This document shows, piece by piece, positions 25,029 to 34,477 of a stretch of DNA of 34,847 bases. A program made the position numbers and the translations under genes. Every line of letters begins with the position of its first letter. Within the stretch, counting starts at the first letter, position 1. The stretch comes from an uncultured Bacteroides sp. (GTDB lineage Bacteria > Bacteroidota > Bacteroidia > Bacteroidales > Bacteroidaceae): NCBI GenBank assembly GCA_947574505.1, contig CANPJW010000029.1, positions 1 through 34,847 of the forward strand, in the 5' to 3' direction. The notes below the pieces were generated by a model. That model did not search any database. It saw only the letters and a program-made list of their open reading frames with translations, and was not told the DNA's origin.

Positions 25029-25646
25029 TTAGAATAAGAGGGTAGGGTAAAAAGCGAGAAAAATGCATAAAAAAGTTCCAAGTTCTCTTTTAAGTATTAC
25101 TAATGCGCTCTTTATGTGATATTTAACCGTATTGACGGAAATGCCGAGTTTCTGGGAAATTTCTTCGTAACTCATTTCTTGGAAGCGGCTCATCGTAAAT
25201 ACCTGCTTGCAGACAGGGGGAAGTTTTTGAATCGCTTCTTGAATTTTATCTTCCAATTCCTTTTTTAATAATGTACCCAAAGGTTGTTGATTGTCCGGAA
25301 TGATATTTTGCAGTTGGATTCCTGCCTGTTCCATAGCAGAAAAGCGGATTTCCACTTCTTGTTGTTTGAGGGCCAGATAATTCAGGCATTTGTTGCGTAC
25401 AGCTATAATTAAGTAATTACGTAGGGGAGGTATAAGTTCCAGATTCTCCCTAATCTCCCATAAGTGAAAAATAACATCACTGACTATACTTTCTGCTTGC
25501 GCTTTGTCCTTCAGCATATAATAACTAAGTTTGCAGAGAGCAACATAATGATAGTCATACAAGTACTTGTATGCATCATTGTCTCCTGCTTTCAGCTTTT
25601 TTATTATGATTTTTTCATCAACTGGATTCATGGTGTGCTTTTTCAT
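25029..25646 (-). CDS. ECF RNA polymerase sigma factor (PUL2)
   Basis: ECF factor of about 205 residues from the ATG at 25646 (MKKHTMNPVDEK). The in-frame ATG at 25682 is less likely because a -7-like element on the minus strand (25679-25687, one mismatch) would place the transcript start inside that extension; 25631 is another possible start. Region 2 spans YKYLYDYHYVALCKLSYYML to ESIVSDVIFHLWEIRENLEL, and region 4 has LPPVCKQVFTMSRFQEMSYE with EISQKLGISVNTVKYHIKSA. First gene of the PUL2 operon and divergent from the HTCS gene. Confidence 0.92.
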   Translation of the reverse strand: MKKHTMNPVDEKIIIKKLKAGDNDAYKYLYDYHYVALCKLSYYMLKDKAQAESIVSDVIFHLWEIRENLELIPPLRNYLIIAVRNKCLNYLALKQQEVEIRFSAMEQAGIQLQNIIPDNQQPLGTLLKKELEDKIQEAIQKLPPVCKQVFTMSRFQEMSYEEISQKLGISVNTVKYHIKSALVILKRELGTFLCIFLAFYPTLLF

Positions 25647-25804
25647 CCCTGCAATATTCGGATAATATATTGAAAGATGCAAATTAATTGGCGGAAAAAT
25701 ACTCTCTCTCCATTTTCATTTATGATATATTCTTTCACAAACTAAGAACAGGAGATATGAAAAAATAATCTTGGTTACTGATTGAAAATTGAATACATTT
25801 ATGT

Positions 25805-25837
25805 CTTGTGTTTTAATTAATTTTTTCATATTTTTGC
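25805..25837 (+). promoter_or_regulatory. Promoter of the HTCS gene
   Basis: The -7 box TATTTTTGC at 25829-25837 matches TAnnTTTGY exactly, and a -33 TTG is at 25806-25808 with 20 nt between, the right spacing for the Bacteroides primary sigma factor. The start of transcription would be near 25844, about 20 nt before the ATG at 25866 and upstream of the GTG at 25857. Confidence 0.65.
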
Positions 25838-25865
25838 AGGGTATTTTTGAATATTTGTGAAAGAC

Positions 25866-28800
25866 ATGAGTAGTTTTGAAAAAATGAGAAGATGTTTATT
25901 ATTTGTGCTTCTTTTCATAAGTAGTACTGTAAGCAAAGGGCAAATTTATAAGTACATAGGATTGGAAGACGGTTTGAATAATCAGAAAATATACCATATT
26001 CAAAAAGACCAACGAGGGTATATGTGGTTTCTGACTCAGGAAGGAATAGACCGTTATGATGGCAAACATATCAAGCATTACAACTTTTCGGACGACAGAA
26101 TGAAGCTGGATTCACGGATTGCCTTAAACTGGCTTTACATGGATAGCGGAAATGTATTATGGGTAATCGGTCAGAAAGGGCGTATTTTCAGATATGATTC
26201 ACAACATGATAAATTCGAACTGGTTTATGTGCACCCGGAGCTGATCAGAAATAAGTCGCAGGCATTTCTGAATTACGGTTATTTGGACAAGAATGACTGT
26301 ATATGGCTGTGCTGTAAAGACAGTATCACCTGGTATAATATCCATACTGGAAAGCCCTTGTATATATCGGCGTCGGTTATTGGTGAAATAACTGCCATTG
26401 AACAGGCGGATGGCAATCATTTTTTTATCGGTACGGGAAGTGGTCTGTTTCGTGCCAGGATAGAAGAGGGAGAATTGAAGCTGGTTTCTGACGAAGCGCT
26501 GGAAAGTATCGATACACCAGTACATGAACTCTATTACCATGCCGTTTCAAACCAACTCTTTGTGGGAACTTATAAGGAGGGAATACTTATGTATGATATG
26601 GGCGGTACAGGAGAAATCATCTCCTTTCAGTCACCCAATAATGTGGAAGTCAATCAGATTGTAGCTTTGAACGCTCACGAGCTTCTGGTAGCTACAGGCG
26701 GAAAAGGTGTATATAAGCTGGATGTGAATACCTGCATGAGCGAACCCTATATAACCGCCGATTATAGTAGTTATAACGGGATGAACGGAAACAATATCAA
26801 TGACATCTATGTGGATGAAGAAGAACGTATTTGGCTTGCCAATTATCCTACCGGCATTACCGTTCGTAACAATCGTTATAGGAGTTACGACTTGATAAGG
26901 CATTCTCTCGGTAACAACCGCTCATTGGTGAACGACCAGGTTCATGACGTGATGGAAGACAGTGACGGTGACCTTTGGTTTGCAACTAGTAACGGTATCA
27001 GTCTTTATCAGACTGCGACAAAAGAATGGCGTTCTTTCTTTAGCTCTTTTGATCCGGTGCCGGATGATGAAAATCACATTTTTTTAGCACTGTGTGAAGT
27101 CTCACCCGGTGTGATATGGGTTGGTGGTTTTACATCGGGCATTTATAAGATAGAGAAGAATAAAGGTTTTAAGATAAGCTATCTTTCTCCTGCTGCTATT
27201 GCGGGAGTACGTCCGGACCAATATATTTTTGACATAAAAAAAGACTCGGCAGGTAATATTTGGTCCGGTGGGTATTATCATTTGAAACGAATCAATCTTG
27301 AGACTAAAGATGTGCGCTTATATCCGGGAGTAAGTTCTATCACCACCATTCTGGAGAAAGACTTCCGGCAGATGTGGATTGGTACGCGAATGGGGCTCTA
27401 TCTGCTTGACAAACAATCCGGAGTTTACCAGTATATCGACTTGCCCGTTGAATCTCTCTATATATGCGCATTATACCAAAGAGAAGATGGAATCCTGTAT
27501 ATCGGTACCCGTGGAGCCGGACTTCTTGTTTATGACATTAATAAGAAAAAATTTATTCATCAATACCGAAGTGACAATTGTGCACTGCTCTCCGACAATA
27601 TTTATACAATTCTTCCGCGTCAGGACGGGAGTCTCCTAATGGGTACAGAGAATGGTATAACGATTTATTCACCAGAGGGACACTTTTTTCGCAACTGGAC
27701 ACGGGAACAGGGATTGATGAGTGTCAATTTTAATGCGGGCTCTGCTACGGTCTATAACAAAAGCGCGCTTGTTTTTGGAGGCAATGACGGTGCAGTGAAG
27801 TTTCCGACAGATATAGAGATACCGGAACCGCATTATTCACGCTTGTTACTGCGCGATTTTATGATAGCCTATCATCCTGTTTATCCGGGTGATGAAGGTT
27901 CTCCTTTGGAAAAAGATATTGATGAAACTGACCGGCTGGAACTGGCCTACGGGCAAAATACGTTTTCTCTTGATGTAGTTTCCATTAATTATGATTATCC
28001 TTCCAACATCCTTTTTTCATGGAAAATCGACGGTTATCATAAAGAGTGGAGCCGCCCGAGTCAGGATAACCGGATTCTTGTCAGGAATCTGCCTCCCGGC
28101 AACTATACGTTACAAATCCGTGCCGTATCTAATGAAGAGAAATATAAGACCTACGAGACAAGGAACATTCAGATTGTTATAACGCCTCCTGTATGGGCCA
28201 GTGTGTGGGCGATGGTGGGATATGCAATTTTATTGGTGCTGGTTATGGGGGGTATATTCCGTGTCATCATGCTGCACAAACAAAAGAAAGTGTCGGATGA
28301 GAAAACACGTTTTTTTATCAATACGGCACACGACATACGCACACCGCTTACATTGATAAAGGCGCCATTGGAGGAAGTTGTAGAAAATTGCATGGTGGCT
28401 GAACGGGCCATACCCCATATGAATATGGCTCTTAAAAATGTGAATACATTACTTCAGTTAACGACTAACCTGATAAATTTTGAAAGAATAGATGTTTATT
28501 CTTCTACTCTTTACGTTTCCGAGTATGAACTGAATACTTATATGAATGATGTTTGTGCCACTTTCCGCAAATATGCCGAAATGAAACATGTCAGGTTTGT
28601 TTATGAAAGCAATTTTGACTATTTGAATGTATGGTTTGATAGTGACAAGATGGGGTCCATTTTAAAGAATATCTTGTCTAATGCATTGAAATATACACCC
28701 GAGGACGGCAGTGTATGTATTTATGCTTGTGAGGAAGGAAATACATGGAGTATCGAGGTGAAGGATACCGGAATCGGTATTCCCTCGGGTGAACAGAAGA

Positions 28801-29876
28801 AATTGTTCAGAAACTGTTTTCGAGGTAGTAATGTCGTCAATCTGAAAGTGACAGGTAGCGGAATCGGGTTGATGCTGGTATACAAGTTGGTCAAGCTACA
28901 TAAAGGCAAGATTCAGATTCAGAGTGCCGAACGTCAGGGCACATGTGTACGGATTACTTTCCCGAAAGGAAATGCTCATCTCCATAAAGCAAAATTTATT
29001 TCTCCCAAAGTACCGGATGAACGTCCGGAGGCTATCATACCTAGGGGGACTTCAGCTTTGCCGGCTATGGAGACATCCCGGATAAACAGTTCCTTACAGC
29101 GCATCCTGATAGTGGAAGATAATGATGATTTGCGCAATTATCTTGTGGATATGCTTAGTACGAGTTATAATATTCAGTCCTGTCCGAATGGAAAAGATGC
29201 ACTTGTTATTATACGTGAATTTAACCCCGAACTTGTTATATCCGATATAATGATGCCTGAGATGAGTGGAGACGAACTTTGCGCTACTATAAAGGGAGAA
29301 CTTGAGATGTCTCATATTCCGGTCATTTTGCTGACTGCACTGGGGGATGAGAAGCATATGCTTGAAGGACTGGAAATCGGGGCGGATGCTTATATCATCA
29401 AACCTTTCAGTGTGGGGATACTCAAGGCAACGATTAAGAACATACTTACAAATCGTACTTTGCTCCGTCAAGTTTATAATAGCATTCAAGATGAAGAACA
29501 GGATTTTCCGGTCAATTGCACTAATACTCTGGACTGGAAATTTATAGCTTCTGTCAAGGAATGTATAGAGAAGAATATGGGAGATTCGAACTTTAATGTG
29601 GAAATGCTCAGTAGCCAGCATCATATGAGTCGTACGAGCTTTTTCAACAAACTCAAGGCGTTGACCGGTTATGCTCCGGCCGATTATATCCGGATGATAC
29701 GTTTGCAACATGCTGCACAGTTGTTGAAGCAAGATGAATATACGATAACCGAGATTGCTGATATGGTCGGATTCTCGGATGCAAAATATTTCCGTGAAGT
29801 ATTTAAAAAGTATTATGGTGTAAGTCCGAGCAAGTATGCGGAATCGGATAGGATACACTCCCAACTTTCAGAATAA
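25866..29876 (+). CDS. Hybrid two-component system sensor-regulator (HTCS)
   Basis: One-protein two-component system of 1336 residues from ATG 25866 (a GTG nine bases upstream is in frame). After a signal peptide (LLFVLLFISSTVSKG), a periplasmic two-propeller sensor spans about 28-685 with repeated Reg_prop blades (GLEDGLNNQKIYHIQKDQRG, DSDGDLWFATSNGISLY). Then come a Y_Y_Y domain, a membrane helix near 779-800, HisKA with His822 (FFINTAHDIRTPLTL), and HATPase (NILSNALKYTPEDGS, DTGIGIP, GSGIGLMLVYKLV). A receiver domain with phospho-acceptor Asp1127 (ISDIMMPEMSG) and an AraC-type DNA-binding domain at about 1225-1325 (ITEIADMVGFSDAKYFREVF) complete it. It binds an oligosaccharide and activates PUL genes; its target here is uncertain because both PULs already have sigma/anti-sigma control. 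Confidence 0.96.
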   Translation: MSSFEKMRRCLLFVLLFISSTVSKGQIYKYIGLEDGLNNQKIYHIQKDQRGYMWFLTQEGIDRYDGKHIKHYNFSDDRMKLDSRIALNWLYMDSGNVLWVIGQKGRIFRYDSQHDKFELVYVHPELIRNKSQAFLNYGYLDKNDCIWLCCKDSITWYNIHTGKPLYISASVIGEITAIEQADGNHFFIGTGSGLFRARIEEGELKLVSDEALESIDTPVHELYYHAVSNQLFVGTYKEGILMYDMGGTGEIISFQSPNNVEVNQIVALNAHELLVATGGKGVYKLDVNTCMSEPYITADYSSYNGMNGNNINDIYVDEEERIWLANYPTGITVRNNRYRSYDLIRHSLGNNRSLVNDQVHDVMEDSDGDLWFATSNGISLYQTATKEWRSFFSSFDPVPDDENHIFLALCEVSPGVIWVGGFTSGIYKIEKNKGFKISYLSPAAIAGVRPDQYIFDIKKDSAGNIWSGGYYHLKRINLETKDVRLYPGVSSITTILEKDFRQMWIGTRMGLYLLDKQSGVYQYIDLPVESLYICALYQREDGILYIGTRGAGLLVYDINKKKFIHQYRSDNCALLSDNIYTILPRQDGSLLMGTENGITIYSPEGHFFRNWTREQGLMSVNFNAGSATVYNKSALVFGGNDGAVKFPTDIEIPEPHYSRLLLRDFMIAYHPVYPGDEGSPLEKDIDETDRLELAYGQNTFSLDVVSINYDYPSNILFSWKIDGYHKEWSRPSQDNRILVRNLPPGNYTLQIRAVSNEEKYKTYETRNIQIVITPPVWASVWAMVGYAILLVLVMGGIFRVIMLHKQKKVSDEKTRFFINTAHDIRTPLTLIKAPLEEVVENCMVAERAIPHMNMALKNVNTLLQLTTNLINFERIDVYSSTLYVSEYELNTYMNDVCATFRKYAEMKHVRFVYESNFDYLNVWFDSDKMGSILKNILSNALKYTPEDGSVCIYACEEGNTWSIEVKDTGIGIPSGEQKKLFRNCFRGSNVVNLKVTGSGIGLMLVYKLVKLHKGKIQIQSAERQGTCVRITFPKGNAHLHKAKFISPKVPDERPEAIIPRGTSALPAMETSRINSSLQRILIVEDNDDLRNYLVDMLSTSYNIQSCPNGKDALVIIREFNPELVISDIMMPEMSGDELCATIKGELEMSHIPVILLTALGDEKHMLEGLEIGADAYIIKPFSVGILKATIKNILTNRTLLRQVYNSIQDEEQDFPVNCTNTLDWKFIASVKECIEKNMGDSNFNVEMLSSQHHMSRTSFFNKLKALTGYAPADYIRMIRLQHAAQLLKQDEYTITEIADMVGFSDAKYFREVFKKYYGVSPSKYAESDRIHSQLSE

Positions 29877-29893
29877 AACTGATTAACAAAAAA

Positions 29894-29926
29894 AGCCCTG
29901 TAAGAATAACAGATTCTCACAGGGCT
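29894..29926. terminator. Bidirectional intrinsic terminator between HTCS and DASS transporter
   Basis: A 14-bp stem with one mismatch (29894-29907 with 29913-29926) has a 5-nt loop. A-run (29888-29894) and T-rich flanks (29930-29933) give a T-tract on both strands. It sits between two convergent genes and should end both. Confidence 0.8.
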
Positions 29927-29962
29927 TGATTTTATAGCTTCTTCTTAGTAGAAGAAGATTGT

Positions 29963-31477
29963 TTATAATAAGTTGTTAGAGCCAAGGATAATCAACATGG
30001 TATATCCCAATATCAGTCCGATGATTCCCATAATGATGCCGACTTTCTCCATATCCTTTTGCTGAATCATGCCAGTGGCATGTGCCAGTGCGTTGGGAGG
30101 AGTACTGATAGGTAATATCATTGCTAATGATGAACCGATTGCCACTCCGATCAATAAAGTCTCTACTCCACCTAAGGAAGATAGGTTCTCACGCATACTG
30201 CTTCCTGCAATGGCAAGAATGGGAACGAGCAATGCTGCCGTAGCTGTATGTGAGATGAAATTAGCCATAGCATAACAAATCAGTCCGGAGCCGACAATCA
30301 TTAATACAGGAGGCCATGTGTTGAATGGGATAGCTTCAATCATATGTTTGGCAAGTCCTGTCTCCTGTAAGGCGACACCCAGAGCAAAGCCGCCAGCTAC
30401 CATCCAGAGTACACTCCAACTGATTTCTTCCAGGTCGCGTTTGGTGATAACTCCCGTTACACAGAACACTGCTACAGGAATCATTGCCACTACATTGGAA
30501 TTTACTCCCGTTACTTTGTCGAACATCCATAGTACGACTGTAATGGCAAAAGTGATATATACCACTATAGAACGCCAGTCTTTCTTAGCCTCCCCTTCGA
30601 TTTTCAGTTCGATAGTCTTTTGTTTGAAAGGGAACATCCGTAAGAGGATAAACCATGCGATAAATAATACTATAATGGTGTAAGGCATCATAAAACTCAT
30701 CCATTCTCCGAAACCGATATTCAAGTTCAGTCCTTCCGGATCATTCAGGTATTTTAGTGCAATGGCGTTAGGGGGTGTGCCGATGGGAGTTCCCATGCCT
30801 CCTACATTGGCAGCTACAGGGATGGCCATGGCAAGACCGATTTTTCCTTTACCGTCTGCCGGCAGAGCTTTTAATACAGGAGTGAGAAAGGTAAGCATCA
30901 TGGCAGCTGTAGCCGTGTTGCTGAGGAACATTGAAAATGCGGCCGTAACAAGGATGAACCCTAATAATACATAACGTGATTGTGTCCCGAACGGGCGTAA
31001 CATGACGCGTGCCAACAATACGTCCAATCCGCTTTTGGTTGCTGCGATGGCAAGTATGAACCCACCAATAAATAACATAATGATTGGATCGGCAAAGCAA
31101 TGCATAATGGATTTGTATTTGACCGTCTGTCCCAAGTCTGCTACCGGAATCCCTTGTGTGAAAAACCACAAACTGCTGTCCGATACGGTAAGCAGCAGTA
31201 AGACGACAATAAGTACGGAAGTGGTCCATGCAGGGACAGCCTCGAATACCCACATCAGTGTGGCAAAAATAAAGATAGAAATAAGTCTTTGTTCTATAAC
31301 AGTCAACCCTTCTATACCAAATGTGTCAATAGGGAGGAGCCATAAAATAAGGGAAAGGGTAATAGCTACGGTTAGCTTTATACATCTGGCCACTGTCTGA
31401 TTTTTTGCCAACCGTTTGGCTTTCTTTAAGTCCTGATAAGCTTCCACCAGATGGAAGCCGTGAAAAATCTTGTACAT
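29963..31477 (-). CDS. DASS/SLC13-family sodium:anion symporter
   Basis: Inner-membrane transporter of 504 residues with about 11-12 hydrophobic segments. It shows the inverted-repeat signature of the divalent anion:Na+ symporters: the first SNT motif in FLSNTATAAMMLTFLTPVL and the second in FISHTATAALLVPILAIAG, where His replaces the Asn of the classical SNT. Family members import C4 dicarboxylates, citrate or sulfate with sodium. The N-terminus (MYKIFHGFHLVEAYQDLKKA) is cytoplasmic and charged. It is transcribed alone, convergent with HTCS, and probably not part of either PUL. Substrate cannot be assigned from sequence; a dicarboxylate is most likely. Confidence 0.88.
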   Translation of the reverse strand: MYKIFHGFHLVEAYQDLKKAKRLAKNQTVARCIKLTVAITLSLILWLLPIDTFGIEGLTVIEQRLISIFIFATLMWVFEAVPAWTTSVLIVVLLLLTVSDSSLWFFTQGIPVADLGQTVKYKSIMHCFADPIIMLFIGGFILAIAATKSGLDVLLARVMLRPFGTQSRYVLLGFILVTAAFSMFLSNTATAAMMLTFLTPVLKALPADGKGKIGLAMAIPVAANVGGMGTPIGTPPNAIALKYLNDPEGLNLNIGFGEWMSFMMPYTIIVLFIAWFILLRMFPFKQKTIELKIEGEAKKDWRSIVVYITFAITVVLWMFDKVTGVNSNVVAMIPVAVFCVTGVITKRDLEEISWSVLWMVAGGFALGVALQETGLAKHMIEAIPFNTWPPVLMIVGSGLICYAMANFISHTATAALLVPILAIAGSSMRENLSSLGGVETLLIGVAIGSSLAMILPISTPPNALAHATGMIQQKDMEKVGIIMGIIGLILGYTMLIILGSNNLL

Positions 31478-31510
31478 GATACTAGTTTAAGATAAAATTT
31501 TAAAAACGGT

Positions 31511-31519
31511 GCAAAAATA
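31511..31519 (-). promoter_or_regulatory. Promoter -7 box of the DASS transporter gene
   Basis: Read on the minus strand this is TATTTTTGC, an exact TAnnTTTGY match, about 34 nt upstream of the start codon. A good -33 TTTG was not found at the expected spacing. Confidence 0.5.
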
Positions 31520-31794
31520 ACTTTTTATTCTATATTTCGTAAGTGAGTGAGAGAAGTTTTTAATAATTCTTTTGGGTTGTGATGTCCTTGAAGATATTAA
31601 TATGGATATTAGGTAGTCTGTCTCTTATCATAATTACGATAACGAGGCACGGCATGGCGAATGTATAAAATTTCTGAAGATGCTTAACCGTCCGTTGGTC
31701 TGTACCCAATCCCTGACAGGAAAAAGATAGAATTACGTATTCTTTTTTATCTCTGTTTTTTAGTTTTTATATAGGTTACTATACTATATTATTT

Positions 31795-31803
31795 TATTTT
31801 TGC
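31795..31803 (+). promoter_or_regulatory. Promoter -7 box of the GH97 gene
   Basis: TATTTTTGC matches TAnnTTTGY exactly and lies about 40 nt before the ATG at 31844. The -33 element is not clear. Confidence 0.5.
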
Positions 31804-31843
31804 ATCATTCTTTTATAATTTGATAACTACTATAATTAAAACC

Positions 31844-33838
31844 ATGAAAAAACTGAAGATTTTATTATTCTTGTGTGTTGTCGCATGTACGCTTACGGTA
31901 CAGGCGCAAAAACAATTTACTTTGAACTCTCCGGATGGAAAACTCCAAACGACGATTACCGTAGGTGACAAGTTGACTTATGAAATCTGCTGTAACGGAC
32001 GGCAGATTCTTGCTCCTTCTCCAATTTCGATGACATTAGATAACGGAGAAGTCTGGGGAGAGAAAGCAAAGTTGTCCGGCACTTCCGGGAAAAAAGTCGA
32101 TCAGATGATCCCTTCTCCTTTCTATCGTGCCAGTGAATTAAGAGACTTCTATAACGAGTTGACTCTTCGGTTTAAAAAAAACTGGAATGTAGAGTTTCGT
32201 GCATACAACGATGGTATTGCTTACCGCTTTGTCAGCCGTTCGAAGAAACCTTTCAACGTGGTAGATGAAACAGTAGATTATCGTTTTCCATCCGATATGG
32301 TAGCTTCCGTACCTTATGTAAAAACGGGAAAAGACGGTGATTATGACTCTCAATATTTCAATTCCTTCGAAAATACTTATACTACCGATCCATTATCGAA
32401 GCTGAATAAAAAACGTTTGATGTTTTTGCCATTAGTCGTAGATGCCGGAGAAGGCGTTAAGATTTGTATCACAGAATCCGATTTGGAAAATTATCCCGGT
32501 CTCTATTTGTCTGCTGCTGAAGGAGACAACCGGTTGACGGGACGTTTCGCTCCATACCCCAAGAAGATGGTGCAAGGCGGACACAATCGGCTTCAGATGT
32601 TGGTGAAAGAGCATGAAGCTTACATTGCCAAAGTAGATAAACCCCGGAATTTCCCGTGGCGCATGAGCATTGTTACCACTTCCGATAAGGATTTGGCAGC
32701 AAGCAACTTGAGCTATTTATTGGCTGCCCCTTCCCGTCTGACGGATCTTTCATGGATCAAACCCGGCAAAGTAGCATGGGACTGGTGGAATGACTGGAAT
32801 TTGGATGGCGTTGATTTTGTGACCGGAGTCAATAATCCGACTTATAAAGCCTACATTGATTTTGCTTCTGCAAACGGCATTGAGTATGTGATACTTGACG
32901 AAGGTTGGGCGGTAAATCTGCAAGCGGATTTGATGCAAGTGGTGAAAGAGATTAACCTGAAAGAATTGGTAGATTATGCAGCCACCAAAAATGTAGGCAT
33001 CATTCTTTGGGTTGGTTATTATGCTTTCGAACGTGATATGGAGAACGTTTGCCGTTATTATGCCGACATGGGAGTAAAAGGTTTTAAGGTCGACTTTATG
33101 GATCGTGACGATCAGCTTATGACTGCGTTCAATTATCGGGCTGCCGCAATGTGTGCTAAATACAAACTGATCCTCGACTTGCACGGAACGCACAAACCAG
33201 CCGGTTTGAATCGTACCTATCCGAATGTGTTGAACTTTGAAGGTGTCCATGGTTTGGAACAGATGAAATGGAGTCCGGCTTCAGTGGATCAGGTGAAGTA
33301 TGACGTGATGATTCCTTTCATTCGTCAGGTATCCGGTCCGATGGACTACACTCAAGGAGCGATGCGGAATGCTTCGAAAGGTAATTATTACCCTTGCAAT
33401 ACTGAACCGATGAGCCAAGGAACCCGTTGCCGGCAACTTGCTCTGTATGTTGTATTCGAATCTCCTTTCAATATGTTGTGTGATACGCCGAGCAACTATA
33501 TGCGCGAACCGGAATCAACAGGATTTATTGCTGATGTTCCGACAGTGTGGGATGAAAGTATCGTGCTTGATGGTAAGATGGGAGAGTATATCGTGACAGC
33601 ACGCCGGAGTGGAAATGTCTGGTATATAGGTGGAATTACCAATTGGACGGCACGTGACATCGAGGTGGATTGCTCTTTCCTGGGTGATAAGACGTATGAC
33701 GCTACATTGTTTAAAGATGGAGCAAATGCTCACCGGATCGGGCGTGATTATAAATGTGAATCCATCCGGATAAAGAATGACAGTAAGTTGAAGGTTCATT
33801 TGGCACCCGGAGGTGGTTTTGCTTTGAAGATTAAGTAA
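31844..33838 (+). CDS. GH97 glycoside hydrolase, retaining alpha-galactosidase type
   Basis: Periplasmic enzyme of 664 residues; the ATG at 31844 opens a signal peptide (MKKLKILLFLCVVACTLTVQ, cleaved near AQKQ), whereas the longer frame uses TTG. It has the N-terminal beta-sandwich and TIM barrel of GH97 (GKVAWDWWNDWNLDGVDFVT, YVILDEGWAVNLQ). The sequence closely resembles, from memory, the B. thetaiotaomicron BT1871 alpha-galactosidase. Asp417 in FKVDFMDRDDQ matches its nucleophile and Glu472 in GLEQMKW its acid/base, both shifted by two residues. The inverting GH97 members (SusB) lack this Asp. It probably removes alpha-galactose from oligosaccharides. Monocistronic, ending at a strong hairpin. 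Whether it serves PUL1, PUL2 or neither is unknown. Confidence 0.93.
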   Translation: MKKLKILLFLCVVACTLTVQAQKQFTLNSPDGKLQTTITVGDKLTYEICCNGRQILAPSPISMTLDNGEVWGEKAKLSGTSGKKVDQMIPSPFYRASELRDFYNELTLRFKKNWNVEFRAYNDGIAYRFVSRSKKPFNVVDETVDYRFPSDMVASVPYVKTGKDGDYDSQYFNSFENTYTTDPLSKLNKKRLMFLPLVVDAGEGVKICITESDLENYPGLYLSAAEGDNRLTGRFAPYPKKMVQGGHNRLQMLVKEHEAYIAKVDKPRNFPWRMSIVTTSDKDLAASNLSYLLAAPSRLTDLSWIKPGKVAWDWWNDWNLDGVDFVTGVNNPTYKAYIDFASANGIEYVILDEGWAVNLQADLMQVVKEINLKELVDYAATKNVGIILWVGYYAFERDMENVCRYYADMGVKGFKVDFMDRDDQLMTAFNYRAAAMCAKYKLILDLHGTHKPAGLNRTYPNVLNFEGVHGLEQMKWSPASVDQVKYDVMIPFIRQVSGPMDYTQGAMRNASKGNYYPCNTEPMSQGTRCRQLALYVVFESPFNMLCDTPSNYMREPESTGFIADVPTVWDESIVLDGKMGEYIVTARRSGNVWYIGGITNWTARDIEVDCSFLGDKTYDATLFKDGANAHRIGRDYKCESIRIKNDSKLKVHLAPGGGFALKIK

Positions 33839-33947
33839 ACAACCACTTTGCACGCTACATTGTCTATGTCTATTAAATCTTGAAAATAGATTGGACATAT
33901 CTGTAATAGGTTGGATAAGAATGTGTTCCAAACCTTTATAAACGAAG

Positions 33948-33985
33948 AATACCCCTCACTACAACTGTTTGTGGTGAGGGGTATT
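33948..33985 (+). terminator. Terminator hairpin after GH97
   Basis: An 18-bp stem (33948-33964 plus wobble, pairing with 33969-33985) closes a 4-nt CTGT loop, 110 nt after the GH97 stop. The downstream T-run is poor (ACATTAAAAA), so the end may be less sharp than a classical intrinsic terminator; the stem itself is nearly perfect. Confidence 0.65.
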
Positions 33986-34477
33986 ACATTAAAAAGAGAG
34001 TTTTAGCACATTCGGCACATTTTTTGTTTCTTCTTCCAATTTGGTAGTAAGTTTTTCTCCGTTCATTTAGTAAATTCAGCCAGTGCCTATATTTGCTTAC
34101 TTTCGTAATTCTCCCCTAAATTCATTTTTCTTAATCCTCCCACAGGAATTATTTCCCTTTTTTGCCCTCATGCTCTCATATTTTGTCTCCATCCCTTTAT
34201 TCATGGTGCTTTCCGCTGTTAGAGTAAGTGTGATAGCATAGTGAGGGCAGACGTTTGCTCTCACTCTCCGAACTCCCCATTTTTTGATTCAATCCATTGA
34301 TTGATAATGATATATGTTGTTTTTGCACCTCTGCAAGCACTCCTCTGTTTTTAGGGCATTTCGCGTTTTTTTTATCGCTTGAATGCCTGATATATGCCTC
34401 AATTGCCGGCTTTTGCCAAGTATAGTTATATCGTATCCGCCCTCTTCCTTTTGCTTGTTTCCATATACCGTGTATTA

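Larger units (their letters stand above)
31478..31843. promoter_or_regulatory. Divergent DASS/GH97 intergenic region
   Basis: This 366-nt region has no gene. It carries a promoter-like box for each flanking gene (listed) and an inverted repeat at 31622-31646 (CTCTTATC with GATAACGAG, one bulged base, 8-nt spacer) that could be an operator. Nothing else was recognised. Confidence 0.5.

Noticed and set aside
29094..29864. 256-residue minus-strand protein opposite the HTCS C-terminus
   Set aside because: Antisense to the receiver and AraC domains, which are well conserved on the plus strand; no domain is seen in the antisense translation.
31820..31843. TTG start for GH97
   Set aside because: The ATG at 31844 directly opens a signal peptide and lies at a suitable distance from the -7 box.
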